A DNA stretch of 64,000 bases. It comes from an uncultured Alphaproteobacteria bacterium. Its GTDB lineage: Bacteria > Pseudomonadota > Alphaproteobacteria > GCA-2731375. The stretch lies in assembly GCA_951812805.1 (NCBI GenBank), contig CATOSZ010000001.1:1116001-1180000 (forward strand), written 5' to 3'. Below are positions 37,379 through 47,450 of the stretch, one piece after another. A program made the position numbers and the translations under genes. A model generated the notes under the pieces. That model did not search any database. It was not told the DNA's origin and worked only from the letters and a program-made list of their open reading frames with translations. Positions within the stretch are counted from its first letter, which is position 1, and every line of letters starts with the position of its first letter.

Positions 37379-38011
37379 CTACTCGATGATGCCGTAGGGC
37401 CCGTAAGCGACGTCGATCAGGAAACCGTAGGTATCCTTGCTTTCGAAGCGGATCTGGCCATCGCCCTTGAAGCTGCTCGAGGCCATCTCCGCCTCGCGAA
37501 ACTCGAAGCCTTCCGGCAGGCGGATCTGCGCGCGATGCGGCTTGCCCGTCACCGGATTGCGGATCGGCTGCAGCGACAACTCCAGATGTCCGGGAATGGC
37601 GAAACGGCCGACCCGGTTCGCGATGTCGCACTCGAAGTCGATCGCCGTGAAGACGGGGTCGTATTCGGTTTCGATGGTCGAGCCGTAGATGGAAAAGACC
37701 GTCGTCGGTTCCTGTTCCTCGCCGCCGAGGATCTTGAACAGGGCGTCCACCTGGGCCTCGGTGGCGCGATCATCGACGAAGCCCTGGACGATGCCGCCGC
37801 CCTCGTGCACCGGGCCCGGCCAGCGGAAGGCCGCAGCAAAACGCAACCCGTCGAGGCGCACGTCGCCGAACCAGCCTTCGGTGATCTCCGTCGCCTCCAG
37901 GCCTTCGCAGATGTCGTTGCTCGGCGGCGCGTTGAACTCGCACGGGCAGCCATAGGCGCAGTTGCAGGCGGAAATCTTCGGACCGCGGATCATCCAATCG
38001 ACATAAGCCAT
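37379..38011 (-). CDS. DUF1326 domain protein
   Basis: A 210-residue soluble protein. The N-terminal cysteine-rich block SACNCAYGCPCEFNA is the DUF1326 hallmark and may bind a metal. Later GFVDDRATEAQVDALFKILGG and FECDIANRVGRFAIPG also fit the family. GAGGGGCGAG precedes the ATG. It is coupled with DUF2182 downstream. Function unknown. Confidence 0.88.
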   Translation of the reverse strand: MAYVDWMIRGPKISACNCAYGCPCEFNAPPSNDICEGLEATEITEGWFGDVRLDGLRFAAAFRWPGPVHEGGGIVQGFVDDRATEAQVDALFKILGGEEQEPTTVFSIYGSTIETEYDPVFTAIDFECDIANRVGRFAIPGHLELSLQPIRNPVTGKPHRAQIRLPEGFEFREAEMASSSFKGDGQIRFESKDTYGFLIDVAYGPYGIIE

Positions 38012-38119
38012 GTCTCGCCCCTCTATCGAACGGTTTAGTGTCGTTAAGATATGGGGGCAGGCCGGCGATGAAAAGTCGAAGTTTGTTTCGGTTCCCGGCC
38101 AAATTGTTTCCGAACGGTT

Positions 38120-38410
38120 TCAGGCGATCTCCTCGAAAATCGCATCCAGTCGCGTGCGCGCGCGTGCCAGGGTTCGCCGTCGCATGGTCTCGTAGGCCGG
38201 ATCGTCGGGCAACGGCGCCTGTTCGAGGGCGCGGTGCGCACCTTCGCGGATGCCTTCGAGAAGCTCGTCCCGCCAGCGGCTGGAGCGGACGACCGCCTTC
38301 AGGGCCTGGCTCGCCAGAATGTTTGCCACCAGGATATCGGCGTTGAGGTCGGAGAACGTCCGCAGGACCTCGTCGGAAAAATCACGGGGAAAATCGTTGG
38401 CATCGGTCAT
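38120..38410 (-). CDS. Conserved hypothetical protein, 96 residues
   Basis: A small all-helical soluble protein (FSDEVLRTFSDLNADILVANILASQAL, then an Arg-rich C-terminus). AGAGGAG lies upstream of the ATG. It is divergent from the nitronate monooxygenase gene and 108 bases upstream of DUF1326 on the same strand. No family recognised. Confidence 0.65.
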   Translation of the reverse strand: MTDANDFPRDFSDEVLRTFSDLNADILVANILASQALKAVVRSSRWRDELLEGIREGAHRALEQAPLPDDPAYETMRRRTLARARTRLDAIFEEIA

Positions 38411-38553
38411 GACGTGAACACTCCTCTGCTCGCCACCCCGTTAGTGTGGCGGAACATCGCTAGACATGCAGTGATGGCCGTCATGCCGCGCATTGCCCCC
38501 TTCCCGGATGTTGGTCAAAGTGCGGGCCGCCGCGCCGCCGAAAGGACGACCAG

Positions 38554-39624
38554 ATGACCACTCCGCTCACCCGGGCACAGGCCTTCATCGCCGAGTATGA
38601 CCTGCAACTTCCGATCCTGATGGCACCGATGGCCGGCGCCTCGCCGCCGGCACTGGCGATCGCGGTCGCGAATGCCGGCGGGATGGGCGCTTGCGGCACG
38701 CTTCTGCTGCCGCCAGACGCCATTGCCGGTTGGGCCGGCGAGGTGCGCGCGGCGACAAATGGCGGCTTTCAACTGAACCTGTGGATTCCCGACCCGGCGC
38801 CGGTCCGCGACGAGGCCGCGGAGGCCGCAGTCCGCGACGCCCTCGCCGCCTGGGGACCGCCGGCGCCGGCAAGTGCGGCGGACACGCCCTTGCAGGACTT
38901 CGACGCGCAATGCCGGGCGATGCTGGATGCCGGGCCCGCGGTGATCTCTTCGGTCATGGGCCTCTACGATCCCGCCTTCGTCGCGGAAATGAAAGCGCGC
39001 GGCATCCGCTGGTGGGCCAACGTCACCACCGTCGGCGAAGCCGAAGCGGCCGAAGCCGCAGGCGCCGATGCCATCGTCGCGCAGGGCGCCGAGGCGGGCG
39101 GGCACCGGGGCGCGTTCGACGCCGCCGGGGCCGAGGCCCGGGCGGTCGGCCTGTTCTCCCTGCTGCCGCAGGTCGTCGACGCGGTAGCTCTGCCGGTGAT
39201 CGCCACCGGCGGCATCGCCGACGCGCGCGGCATCGCCGCGGCGCTGGTCCTCGGCGCCTCGGCCGCACAGATCGGCACTGGCCTGTTGCGCACACCCGAG
39301 GCGGCCATCGCGCCGGCCTGGGCCGACGGCCTGGCCCGCGCCCGGCCCGAGGACACCATGCTGACCCGCGCCTTTTCCGGTCGGCCCGGCCGTTCGCTGG
39401 CCACCGACTACGCGCGGGCCTGGGCGGGGCCCGACATGCCGGACCCGGCCCCCTACCCGATCCAGCGCGCCCTCACCCAGACGATGCGGAACGAGGGCAC
39501 GAAAGCCGACGACCTCGCCCGCATCCAGGCCTGGAGCGGTCAGTCCGCCGGCCTCGCCCAGGCCCGGCCGGCCGGCGACCTCGTGGCTGAGCTGTGGGAC
39601 GGCGCCCGCGCGCTCCTCGCGTGA
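38554..39624 (+). CDS. Nitronate monooxygenase family protein
   Basis: A 356-residue FMN-dependent TIM-barrel enzyme (NMO/2-nitropropane dioxygenase family). LMAPMAGASPP near the start, QGAEAGGHRG (with the active-site His) near residue 170, and VIATGGIADARGIAAALVLGASAAQIGT for the FMN phosphate are all present. It oxidises alkyl nitronates such as propionate 3-nitronate with O2. AAAGGAC precedes the ATG. Confidence 0.93.
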   Translation: MTTPLTRAQAFIAEYDLQLPILMAPMAGASPPALAIAVANAGGMGACGTLLLPPDAIAGWAGEVRAATNGGFQLNLWIPDPAPVRDEAAEAAVRDALAAWGPPAPASAADTPLQDFDAQCRAMLDAGPAVISSVMGLYDPAFVAEMKARGIRWWANVTTVGEAEAAEAAGADAIVAQGAEAGGHRGAFDAAGAEARAVGLFSLLPQVVDAVALPVIATGGIADARGIAAALVLGASAAQIGTGLLRTPEAAIAPAWADGLARARPEDTMLTRAFSGRPGRSLATDYARAWAGPDMPDPAPYPIQRALTQTMRNEGTKADDLARIQAWSGQSAGLAQARPAGDLVAELWDGARALLA

Positions 39625-39692
39625 CGCGATCCTCCTGGCCGAAACGACGGCGGCGGCCTATATAGATACCGAGGTCGCAACCCGGGGTCGGC

Positions 39693-40013
39693 ATGATCAT
39701 TCCGCGCATGCTCGGACGTATTCTGTTCGCCCTCGCCTTCATGGCGATGGGGGCGGAGATCGTGCGTTCCCTGCAGGCGGGTGAGTGGACGCCGATCGCG
39801 CTGGGCGAGCTGTGGTTCCGCATCGACGTCGGCAGCCTCAACCTGATCCAGGCCGGCATCCAGCGCAACGTCCATCCCGCACTTTGGGATCCGGTCATGG
39901 TCACCATGCTGCAATGGCCCGGCTGGGTCGTGCCAGGCGGCCTTGCGATCGTGCTGCTGGCCGTCTTCCGCCGTCGCGGCGAGCGCCGCCTCTTCGCGCG
40001 GCGCAAGGATTAG
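39693..40013 (+). CDS. Small membrane protein of unknown function
   Basis: A 106-residue protein with one N-terminal hydrophobic helix (LGRILFALAFMAMGAEIV) and another near the C-terminus (WVVPGGLAIVLLAVF) before a basic tail RRRGERRLFARRKD, suggesting both ends inside. The ribosome site is weak. It lies between the nitronate monooxygenase and cyclase genes. Function unknown. Confidence 0.7.
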   Translation: MIIPRMLGRILFALAFMAMGAEIVRSLQAGEWTPIALGELWFRIDVGSLNLIQAGIQRNVHPALWDPVMVTMLQWPGWVVPGGLAIVLLAVFRRRGERRLFARRKD

Positions 40014-40044
40014 ACATCCCCCGCCCGCCGATTAAAGTGCCGCC

Positions 40045-41805
40045 ATGTCCGGGACAAGCAACCGCAGGCTCGCAGCCATCGTCGCCGCCGACGTGGTCGG
40101 CTACTCGCGGCTGATCGGCCGCGACGAGACCGGCACGATCGCCGCACTGCGCGCGCACCGGAGCGAATTCCTCGATCCCCTCGTCGAGCGTCACGGCGGA
40201 CGGATCGTCAAGACCATGGGCGACGGCGTGCTGTTGGAGTTTCCCTCCATCGTCGATGCGACGCGCTGCGCCGCCGAGATCCAGGCGGGAATGGCGGAGC
40301 GCAACGAACCGATCGCGCCCGACACTCGGATCGAGCTTCGCATCGGCGTCAACCTCGGCGACATCGTCATCGACGGCGACGACATCCTCGGTGACGGCGT
40401 CAACGTCGCCGCCCGGCTCGAGGGCCTGGCGCCACCCGGCGGCATCTGCATCACCCGCGCCGTACACGAACAGATCCGCGACCGACTGGATCTCGCCTTC
40501 GAGGACCTCGGCGAGATCGAGGTCAAAAATATCGCGCGGCCCCTCGCGGTCTTTCGCTGGCCGCCCGATACGGGCACGACACGGGCCGCCGCAGCGTCCC
40601 CGGCAGCGCCGGGCGAAGCCCGCCTCTCCCTCGCCGTTCTTCCTTTCGAGAACATGTCGGCGGACCCGGAGCAGGACTATTTCACCGACGGCATCACCGA
40701 GGACGTCATCACGGAACTCGCCCGTTTCCGCGATCTCAAGGTCATCGATCGCAACTCCGTCTTTCCCTACCAGGGCCATCGGGTCGATCTCGCCCGCATC
40801 GCCGAGGAACTGGCGGTACGCTATGTCGTGCAGGGCAGCGTCCGCCGGGCCGGTGACCGCATCCGCCTGACCGTACGACTGACCGACACGACGAGCCGGG
40901 AAAGCCTGTGGTCGGAACGCTTCGATCGCGCCATCAGCGACATCTTCGCGTTGCAGGACGAATTGAGCGGCGCCATCGTCCGCGCCGTCGCCCCGCGCTC
41001 GATCGAGGCGGAGACCCAGCGGATGGCCCATGTCGCGGCCGGCGACAGCGACGTTTGGGATACGGTGGCCCGCGCCCGACATCTTTCCAAGGCGCTCGAT
41101 CAGGATAGCGCCGAGCGGTTTTACGCCTTCGTCGAAGAAGCCCTGGCGCGCCATCGCGAGGTTGCCGCCCTGCACTCGCTGAAGGCACGCCAGCTGATCA
41201 TACGGGTGCCCGTAATCACCGGCGTCGCCCGCGAAGAGGTCATCCAGCAAGCCGAGAGCGCGGCGCTGGCCGCCATGCGCCTGGACCCCCAGGACGGGCA
41301 CCCGCTCGCCAGCCTGGCCGGCGTCCGAATGTTCCAGCGCCGTTTCGACGAGGCGCGCGACCTGGTGGCCCGGAGCATCGCCTTGAACCCGAACGCGGCC
41401 TTCGGCCACGGCACGCTTGCCTGCATCAACGGGATCTTTGGTAATTTCGACGTGGCGCGCGCGGCGCTCGATGCCGCCCTCGAGCTTTCGCCCAACGACC
41501 CCGACAAGTCCTTCTGGTACGCGGGCGCGATGATCGGCGCCTTCACCGCCGGCGACTACGCGGCGGCTGTCGCCATCGCCAGCGATAGCATCGCCTTCAA
41601 CCCGACCTTCGCAACGCCGTTCCGACAGCGCGCGGCGGCGCTGGCCATGCTCGGCCGGCTGGAGGAAGCGCGCGCCGACGTCGCCCGGCTTCTCGAATTA
41701 CAGCCTCTGGCGACACTGGCCGATACCCGTCGCCTGGTGCCGATCGACGGCGAGCCGATGGAACGCTTCGTCGATGCCTTGCGCGCCGCGGGGCTGCCGG
41801 ATTAG
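40045..41805 (+). CDS. Class III adenylate/guanylate cyclase with TolB-like and TPR regions
   Basis: A 586-residue soluble protein. The N-terminal class III cyclase domain has AAIVAADVVGYSRL and KTMGDGVLLEFPS (the two metal-binding Asp) and GVNLGDIVIDGDDILGDGVNVAARLE. A TolB-N-like segment follows (LAVLPFENMSADPEQDYFTDGITEDVITELARF, about residues 195-330). The last half is TPR-like helices (about 350-560). This architecture is common in alphaproteobacteria, and such proteins are thought to be signal-responsive cyclases. The gene ends 3 bases from the convergent DUF3179 gene. Confidence 0.92.
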   Translation: MSGTSNRRLAAIVAADVVGYSRLIGRDETGTIAALRAHRSEFLDPLVERHGGRIVKTMGDGVLLEFPSIVDATRCAAEIQAGMAERNEPIAPDTRIELRIGVNLGDIVIDGDDILGDGVNVAARLEGLAPPGGICITRAVHEQIRDRLDLAFEDLGEIEVKNIARPLAVFRWPPDTGTTRAAAASPAAPGEARLSLAVLPFENMSADPEQDYFTDGITEDVITELARFRDLKVIDRNSVFPYQGHRVDLARIAEELAVRYVVQGSVRRAGDRIRLTVRLTDTTSRESLWSERFDRAISDIFALQDELSGAIVRAVAPRSIEAETQRMAHVAAGDSDVWDTVARARHLSKALDQDSAERFYAFVEEALARHREVAALHSLKARQLIIRVPVITGVAREEVIQQAESAALAAMRLDPQDGHPLASLAGVRMFQRRFDEARDLVARSIALNPNAAFGHGTLACINGIFGNFDVARAALDAALELSPNDPDKSFWYAGAMIGAFTAGDYAAAVAIASDSIAFNPTFATPFRQRAAALAMLGRLEEARADVARLLELQPLATLADTRRLVPIDGEPMERFVDALRAAGLPD

Positions 41806-41808
41806 CGC

Positions 41809-42798
41809 CTATTTCGCGACGATCGGGTTTTCGGGATGGAAGGCGTGATAGGCGAAGGCGAAGTCGACCCGGTAGACCACATCCTCCAGCTTGTCGCCCG
41901 TCTTGCGCTGCACCAGGACATTGCCGACGTCCGCGCCGCGCGCGATGACGCCGGTGTCGAGGGCCGAGTTCTGCCCCGGCTCCCAGGTGATGACCAGGCC
42001 GCCCTCGAGCTCCACCCGCTTCTTGTTGCGCAGATAGTCGAGCGCCCAGGCCCGGCTTTCCCCTTCGATCGCCACGACGCGGGAGAGCGGGGCGACGTTG
42101 GCTGGCATGGCGCCGCGATAGAGGAAGGGGCGTGAAGAGGAATCGTAGCCCTCGTAAGGATTGGCGCCGTAGCGGCGAAGTCCCTTGTGGGTCGGGATCT
42201 GTACCTGGCCGTCGGGCGCGCGTTTCTTGAAGTTGGCGAAGGATTCGAGGCGGGCCGGCACGAAGGTCAGTTTCTGGCCGAGCAACTCGCCGACGATCGC
42301 GGTCCCGGTGAACTGCTGCCACCAGCTTTCCGTCTGCCGGTCGTACATCACCAGGTCCGAATTCCTGAGCTTGCCGGTCGTGCCGAAGTCCAGGACCCTG
42401 TCGCCGAGCCGGCCGTCGAACACCACGGCCGCATTGCAGAGCGGGCAGAAGGTGACGGCGACCGGAATGCCGCCGACCCGGTCGTTGACGATCTCGTGCC
42501 ACATCAGGATGCGCAGCGGATAGGCCTTGGTCTCGCCGCCGAGCGTGATACCGACCACGGGCTCGGTATCGGGAATATCGTCGATCTCGGCGACGGGGGC
42601 GAACTTGGGGTCGTTGATCGCCGGGATGCCGTCCTTGGGCGGGCCGCCCGAAAAGATCTCCTTGAAGTCGACGGAAGTCTTCTTGAAGTCGGTCTTCGGC
42701 CATTCGCGCTTCCAGTGTTCGGGCGAGGCCTGGACAAGCGTCGCGCCGAGGCAGACGAGGCCCAAGGCCGCCAGGCAGGCCGCCAATCGCATCTTCAT
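41809..42798 (-). CDS. DUF3179 exported protein
   Basis: A 329-residue protein with a signal peptide (MRLAACLAALGLVCLGATLVQAS). DUF3179 blocks are DGIPAINDPKF, YPLRILMWHEIVNDRVGG, VTFCPLCNAAVVFD and SWWQQFTGTAIVG. The two Cys of CPLC and the His of WHE could bind a metal or haem (inference). The ATG at 42798 is preferred to the adjacent GTG at 42801. Function unknown. It is divergent from the LhgO-type gene. Confidence 0.88.
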   Translation of the reverse strand: MKMRLAACLAALGLVCLGATLVQASPEHWKREWPKTDFKKTSVDFKEIFSGGPPKDGIPAINDPKFAPVAEIDDIPDTEPVVGITLGGETKAYPLRILMWHEIVNDRVGGIPVAVTFCPLCNAAVVFDGRLGDRVLDFGTTGKLRNSDLVMYDRQTESWWQQFTGTAIVGELLGQKLTFVPARLESFANFKKRAPDGQVQIPTHKGLRRYGANPYEGYDSSSRPFLYRGAMPANVAPLSRVVAIEGESRAWALDYLRNKKRVELEGGLVITWEPGQNSALDTGVIARGADVGNVLVQRKTGDKLEDVVYRVDFAFAYHAFHPENPIVAK

Positions 42799-42900
42799 CA
42801 CCGTCTCCTCCCCATCGTTGCCCCATGTTCACCGCTGGATCGCGGGGGCACAAATCACAGCTGCTTGACCGCCGGGGCGGATCCGGCGAGAAATCCGGCC

Positions 42901-44013
42901 ATGGAACAGGTTGAATGCATTGTCGTCGGGGCCGGCGTCGTCGGCCTCGCCGTCGCCCGGCGCCTGGCGTTGCTGGGCGTCGAGGTCGTGGTCGTCGAGC
43001 GGGCCGACATGATCGGCACCGAAACCTCCTCGCGCAACAGCGAGGTGATCCACGCCGGCATCTACTATGCTAAGGACAGCCTGAAGGCGGAGCTGTGCGT
43101 CGAGGGCAAGCACCGGCTCTATGAGTATTGCGAGAGCCGGCGTGTGCCGCATGCCAACTGCGGCAAGCTGATCGTCGCCACCGACGACGAAGAGGCGGAA
43201 ACGCTCGCCGGCATCATCGCGCGTGGTCAGGCCAACGGGGTCGACGACCTGCACATGATCGACGGCCCGGCCGTCAAGGCGATGGAGCCGGAGATCCATG
43301 CGGTCGCGGCAATTGTCTCGCCCTCGACCGGCATCATCGACAGCCACGGCCTGATGCTCGCCTACCAGGGCGAGGCGGAGGACCACGGCGCCATGATCGC
43401 CTTCAACACGGCCTTTCTTTCGGGCGAAGTGCGGCCTGACGGCTTCGACATCGCGGTCGGCGACGGCGACGACGGCGAATACCGCATCGGCGCCCGCATG
43501 CTGGTGAACTCCGCCGGCCTGCACGCGCCGAGCGTCGGCCGCGCGCTCGCGGGCCTGGCGCCGGAGACGGTCGCCGGACAGTTCTATTGCAAGGGCAGCT
43601 ACTTCTCCCTGCTCGGCCGCCAGCCCTTCCACCGGCTGATCTATCCGGTGCCCAAGAGCGCCAGCCTCGGCGTGCACGTCTCCGTCGACCTCGCCGGGCG
43701 CAACCGTTTCGGGCCGGACCAGGAATGGATCGACGAGATCGACTACGACGTCGATGTCCGCCGCGCCGACGAGTTCTACGCCGCCGTGCGCAGCTATTGG
43801 CCGAGCCTGCCCGACGGCGCGCTGCAGCCGGCCTATTCGGGCATCCGGCCCAAGGTGCAGCCCCAGGGCGGGCACAGCGACGACTACCAGATCCAGGGCC
43901 CCGAAAGCCACGGCACCCCGGGCCTGGTCAACCTCTACGGCATCGAGAGCCCGGGGCTGACCTCATCCCTGGCGATTGCTGATAGGGTGGCCCGCGCACT
44001 CGGCTATCAATAG
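42901..44013 (+). CDS. FAD-dependent oxidoreductase, L-2-hydroxyglutarate oxidase (LhgO) family
   Basis: A 370-residue flavoprotein. The dinucleotide fold motif is VVGAGVVGLAVARRLA (residues 8-23), followed by VVVERADMIGTETSSRNSEVIHAGIYY, where the SRNSEVIHAGIYY stretch is the LhgO hallmark. NLYGIESPGLTSSLAIA closes it. Family members oxidise L-2-hydroxyglutarate or related 2-hydroxy acids. It precedes the glutamine-synthetase-like gene by 13 bases on the same strand, so they formed an operon. Confidence 0.88.
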   Translation: MEQVECIVVGAGVVGLAVARRLALLGVEVVVVERADMIGTETSSRNSEVIHAGIYYAKDSLKAELCVEGKHRLYEYCESRRVPHANCGKLIVATDDEEAETLAGIIARGQANGVDDLHMIDGPAVKAMEPEIHAVAAIVSPSTGIIDSHGLMLAYQGEAEDHGAMIAFNTAFLSGEVRPDGFDIAVGDGDDGEYRIGARMLVNSAGLHAPSVGRALAGLAPETVAGQFYCKGSYFSLLGRQPFHRLIYPVPKSASLGVHVSVDLAGRNRFGPDQEWIDEIDYDVDVRRADEFYAAVRSYWPSLPDGALQPAYSGIRPKVQPQGGHSDDYQIQGPESHGTPGLVNLYGIESPGLTSSLAIADRVARALGYQ

Positions 44014-44026
44014 GGAGACGACGGGC

Positions 44027-44475
44027 ATGGCGGTGGTTCGGTTCGAAAGCGCGGCGGAGGCCGCGGCCGAGGTCGAGGCCCGCGGGCTCGATTATGTGCA
44101 GGTCGCCATCGTCGACCTCGACGGCGTGTTGCGCGGTAAGTTCATGTCGCGGGCCAAGTTCCTGGGCGCGTTGAAAAAGGGCTTCGGCTTCTGCGACGTC
44201 GTGCTGGGCTGGGACAGCAACGACGAGCCGTTGGACGGCCTGGCGCTCACCGGCTGGCATACCGGTTTTCCCGACGCCGAGGTCGCGCTGCTGCCGGAAA
44301 CCGCACGCAACCTGCCGGACGCCTTCGGCGGCGATGGGCTATTCATGCTCGGCCAGTTCACCGGCGAGGCCGCGGCGATCTGTCCGCGCAACCTGCTCGG
44401 CCGCATCGTCGAGCGCGCCGCCGGCATGGGCTTCGACGGCCTGGCCGCGCTGGAGTACGAATTCTTCCTCTTCGA
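44027..44475 (+). pseudogene. Glutamine-synthetase-like gene, N-terminal segment
   Basis: Bases 44027-44475 and 47459-48380 join into one 1,371-base frame (456 residues) when IS21 copy B and one 8-bp duplication are removed; the junction reads EYEFFLFEEDPNGV. This part has the N-terminal beta-grasp domain (DYVQVAIVDLDGVLRGKFM) and the ALEYEFF stretch with two metal-binding Glu. Such ligases couple glutamate to ammonia or an amine (glutamine, gamma-glutamylmethylamide or gamma-glutamylputrescine). Position after an LhgO-type oxidase and near amine enzymes suggests an amine substrate (inference). As it stands the frame runs into the IS and ends about 38 residues later. Confidence 0.88.
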
Positions 44476-44544
44476 TGTCAATCAGCATTTAATTCTGACC
44501 CCCTATCGGCGTGCAAAATTGACCCCCCCCCTTGCTTCGACGGA

Positions 44545-44651
44545 GGTTGTCCCGGTAGTCCACGGGAGGGCCCCGCGCGGCTTCGTGTAGCGCTTTGCGT
44601 TACGCGGAGCGAAGCCGCGTGGGAGGGGCCTGTGGGCCCACCGGGACAACC
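44545..44651. repeat. Long imperfect hairpin inside IS21 copy B
   Basis: The same GGTTGTCCCGGT / ACCGGGACAACC-bounded hairpin as in copy A, in the noncoding left part of the IS. Confidence 0.7.
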
Positions 44652-45044
44652 GGGCCGGCGGCGGAACGTGGGGATCAGGTGGGGTTCTTGAAGTGGCAAT
44701 GAGCTTTTGAAGTAGTGTCCAGACTGTTCTGCAAGTTTGTCATGGCTGCCGATGAGGGCCACCGGCATGCCTGGCGCGGAGATTTCGATTGCTCGGAGCG
44801 CCAGGCATGCCGAGCCGCCGTCAGGCGGCTTTCTGGATGCGTTCGCTTTTGCTCTCCTTGAGATGGATCATGTTGAGCTAGCGGTTGGCATCCAGCCAGT
44901 CCTCATGGATTTCGATCGCGAGAGCCCGGACCAGCCGGAGGCAGCTCATCCACCCCATCGGCCCGGACTTGTGCCCCAGCTACGAAACCCCTTTTGCAGA
45001 ACAATCTGTACAGGACCCGTTTTGATTTGCCCGCCTTTGCGATG

Positions 45045-45093
45045 AAAGCCCCCAGGCTGATTGGCTCCATATAGCGGATCAGCCTGGGGCTTT
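45045..45093 (-). terminator. Terminator hairpin downstream of istB (IS21 copy B)
   Basis: The same AAAGCCCCCAGGCTGAT / ATCAGCCTGGGGCTTT stem as at 30384-30432, lying just after the istB stop. Confidence 0.75.
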
Positions 45094-45106
45094 GCTTACA
45101 GGGCGG

Positions 45107-45838
45107 CTACTTTTGTCGTCGCTGTTTGCTTTGTGCGAAGCGGTAAGACATGTTGCCTGTTTCGATGATTGCGCAGTGATGCGTTACACGATCCAGCAAC
45201 GCGGTTGTCATTTTTGCATCTCCGAAGACGGAGACCCATTCCCCGAACTCCAGATTGGTGGTGATGATGACGCTGGTCTTCTCATAGAGTTTGCTGATCA
45301 GGTGGAACAAGAGCGCACCGCCGGATTTGGGGAATGGGATATAGCCCAGTTCGTCGATGATGACGCAATCCATGGCCGTCAGTTGCCGGATGATCTTGCC
45401 GGCGTTGCCTTCGGCCTGTTCCTTGATCAGCGCATTGATCAGATCGACGGCGTTGAAGAAACGGACCTTCTTTCCCTGATTGATCAACAGCGTCCCCAGA
45501 GCAATGGCGATGTGGGTTTTGCCCGTACCGGTTCCGCCCACCAGAATGAGGTTGTGGGCCTCCTGGGTGAACTGCCCTGAGCAGAAGGGGTCGATTTGCG
45601 CTTGGGTGACGGCGGCTAGGCCGTAATCGAAAGTGGCGAAGTCCTTATGGTGGGGGAACTTCGAGGCCCGCATTTGGTGCTGGATAGAGCGCACCCGGCG
45701 CTCTACAGTCTCGGCGTCGATCAGTTGCTTTATCGCAGTGGTCAGACTTGGCGGCTTGCGCGCGGCCAGCAAAGCTTCGGCGCAAGCCGCCATTCCATAC
45801 AGCCTCAGGGCGATCAGTTGGTCTATCAAAGCTTTCAT
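45107..45838 (-). CDS. istB: IstB, IS21 helper ATPase (copy B)
   Basis: A 243-residue AAA+ protein with the same translation as the copy at 30446-31177: Walker [10 protein letters not shown], Walker [10 protein letters not shown]. Its ATG overlaps the istA stop as ATGA. Confidence 0.95.
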   Translation of the reverse strand: MKALIDQLIALRLYGMAACAEALLAARKPPSLTTAIKQLIDAETVERRVRSIQHQMRASKFPHHKDFATFDYGLAAVTQAQIDPFCSGQFTQEAHNLILVGGTGTGKTHIAIALGTLLINQGKKVRFFNAVDLINALIKEQAEGNAGKIIRQLTAMDCVIIDELGYIPFPKSGGALLFHLISKLYEKTSVIITTNLEFGEWVSVFGDAKMTTALLDRVTHHCAIIETGNMSYRFAQSKQRRQK

Positions 45839-47334
45839 GCGACGGCCTCCCCGGCAACGCACAGCGTCTCATAGCGCTTGCAGTCCGCTTCGGGCCGCAA
45901 GGTCAGTTGCGGATAGGCGTGGCTCTCGCCCCATGGCGCGATGACCGGCTCCACCAGTTGGTTGATCAGATTGATGATGGCCGGAAGGCGCAGCGTGTTC
46001 TGCTCCACGGCCAGTTCACAGGCTATCTCGACCACCTCGATCCCGTGATCCTGGGCCAGCAGGAGCAGATCGACAAACTCCCGGTCCCCGCCTTTGCCGG
46101 CCATGTAATGCGCCCTGACCCGGTGCATCGCCTCAGGCAATTGCCAACCCACAAAGGGCGCGCCATCTCTCAGCGCGCCGGGCTTGCGGTCGAGTAGGGG
46201 CAGGTAATGCCAGGGCTCGAAATAGCTGGCGTTGCGGGTAAAGCGGCGCTTGTGCTCGGCAATCACATTCTGCCCTGACACAACCACGATCCGGTCCGCA
46301 TAGGCGCGCAGAGAGACAAGCTCCCCGGCGAACCGGGAGGGGACGCTATAGCGATTGGTGGCATATTGGACCAGACAGGTAGAGCGGACACGAGCGGCCT
46401 TCTCAACATAGCCGTCAAAAGCCCGGCCCAGGGGACGCAGTTCGGCGCACTCGTCTGCGAACACGTCCGAGATCTTGCGATCCGATTGTTCGGGGTGGGC
46501 GCGATTCGCCAATTCCTCGCAGCGCAGACGCAACCAGCCGTTCAGCGCATCCAGATCGTCAAAGGCGGGCTTGGGCGCAAACAGCTGTCCCCGCAGGAAC
46601 CCAACCTGGTTCTCAATCTGACCCTTCTCCCACCCCGCCGCGGGTGTGCAAGCAACCGGTTCCATCACATAGTGGTTCATCAACGCCAGAAAGCGCGGAT
46701 GGAACACACGGTCCTTAGAGCGCGAAACATAGGTTACCATCGTCTTGGGGTTGTCGATGATCACCCGGCGCGGTACGCCGCCATAGAAAGACATCGCCCG
46801 TGCAAAGGCGTCCAGCACCATCTCCTGAGATTCGCTGGGATAGGCAACAACAAAGGGCTTGCGGCTATGACATAGGCGGAAGTGGGCAACCTTTACCTTC
46901 TGCTCGACACCGCCCAGGACAGCGTATTCCGTGCTCCAGTCAAACTGGAGCGCGTCACCTGCCGTAAAGTGCAACGGAATGAACGCATCCCCCGATCCGG
47001 CGCCAGAACGCTTCAGGTCGCGGACAAACCTCTGAACCGTCGAGTAGGATCCGCTATAGCCTTCCGACACAAGCTGCTCATAAAGCTTCTTGGCCGTCCG
47101 GCGCTCACGGCGCGGGCGCCCCAGGTCCTGCTCAAAGAGCGCCCGAAGCCGGCTGGCGAAGCCATCGCTAAGCTTACGCCGGACGGGTGAAACGCGCCGC
47201 TGATAGCTCGGTGGATCGCCGTCCTTCAGATACTTCTTAATCGTGTTCCGCGACAAACCAGTCTGACGAGATACAGATCGGATACTCCGACCCTCCCGTA
47301 ATATCCAACGTCGGATCTTCAATACGCTTTCCAT
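45835..47334 (-). CDS. istA: IstA, IS21-family transposase (copy B)
   Basis: A 499-residue transposase with the same translation as the copy at 31174-32673, with helix-turn-helix and intact DDE residues (FDWST, IIDNPK, KGQIENQ). Confidence 0.95.
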   Translation of the reverse strand: MESVLKIRRWILREGRSIRSVSRQTGLSRNTIKKYLKDGDPPSYQRRVSPVRRKLSDGFASRLRALFEQDLGRPRRERRTAKKLYEQLVSEGYSGSYSTVQRFVRDLKRSGAGSGDAFIPLHFTAGDALQFDWSTEYAVLGGVEQKVKVAHFRLCHSRKPFVVAYPSESQEMVLDAFARAMSFYGGVPRRVIIDNPKTMVTYVSRSKDRVFHPRFLALMNHYVMEPVACTPAAGWEKGQIENQVGFLRGQLFAPKPAFDDLDALNGWLRLRCEELANRAHPEQSDRKISDVFADECAELRPLGRAFDGYVEKAARVRSTCLVQYATNRYSVPSRFAGELVSLRAYADRIVVVSGQNVIAEHKRRFTRNASYFEPWHYLPLLDRKPGALRDGAPFVGWQLPEAMHRVRAHYMAGKGGDREFVDLLLLAQDHGIEVVEIACELAVEQNTLRLPAIINLINQLVEPVIAPWGESHAYPQLTLRPEADCKRYETLCVAGEAVA

Positions 47335-47450
47335 CAATACCACCTGCTCTTTCCTCCGCACTGTTCCGTGCGGATGCTAGCGTTCCAGGTGGGTCAATTC
47401 TTACCGCTCATAACCCACCAAAGTGGGTCAGTTTTGCATGCCGATTCACA

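Larger units (their letters stand above)
44476..47450 (-). mobile_element. IS21-family insertion sequence, copy B (2,975 bp)
   Basis: A second copy of the element at 29816-32789, with the same TGTCAATC / TGTGAATC ends. It is flanked by a perfect 8-bp duplication CTCTTCGA at 44468-44475 and 47451-47458. The only difference from copy A that I see is one extra C in a poly-C run near the left end. It sits inside the glutamine-synthetase-like gene, with istA-istB opposing it. Confidence 0.95.

Noticed and set aside
29816-47450. A composite transposon bounded by the two IS21 copies
   Set aside because: Different 8-bp duplications at each copy show independent insertions.
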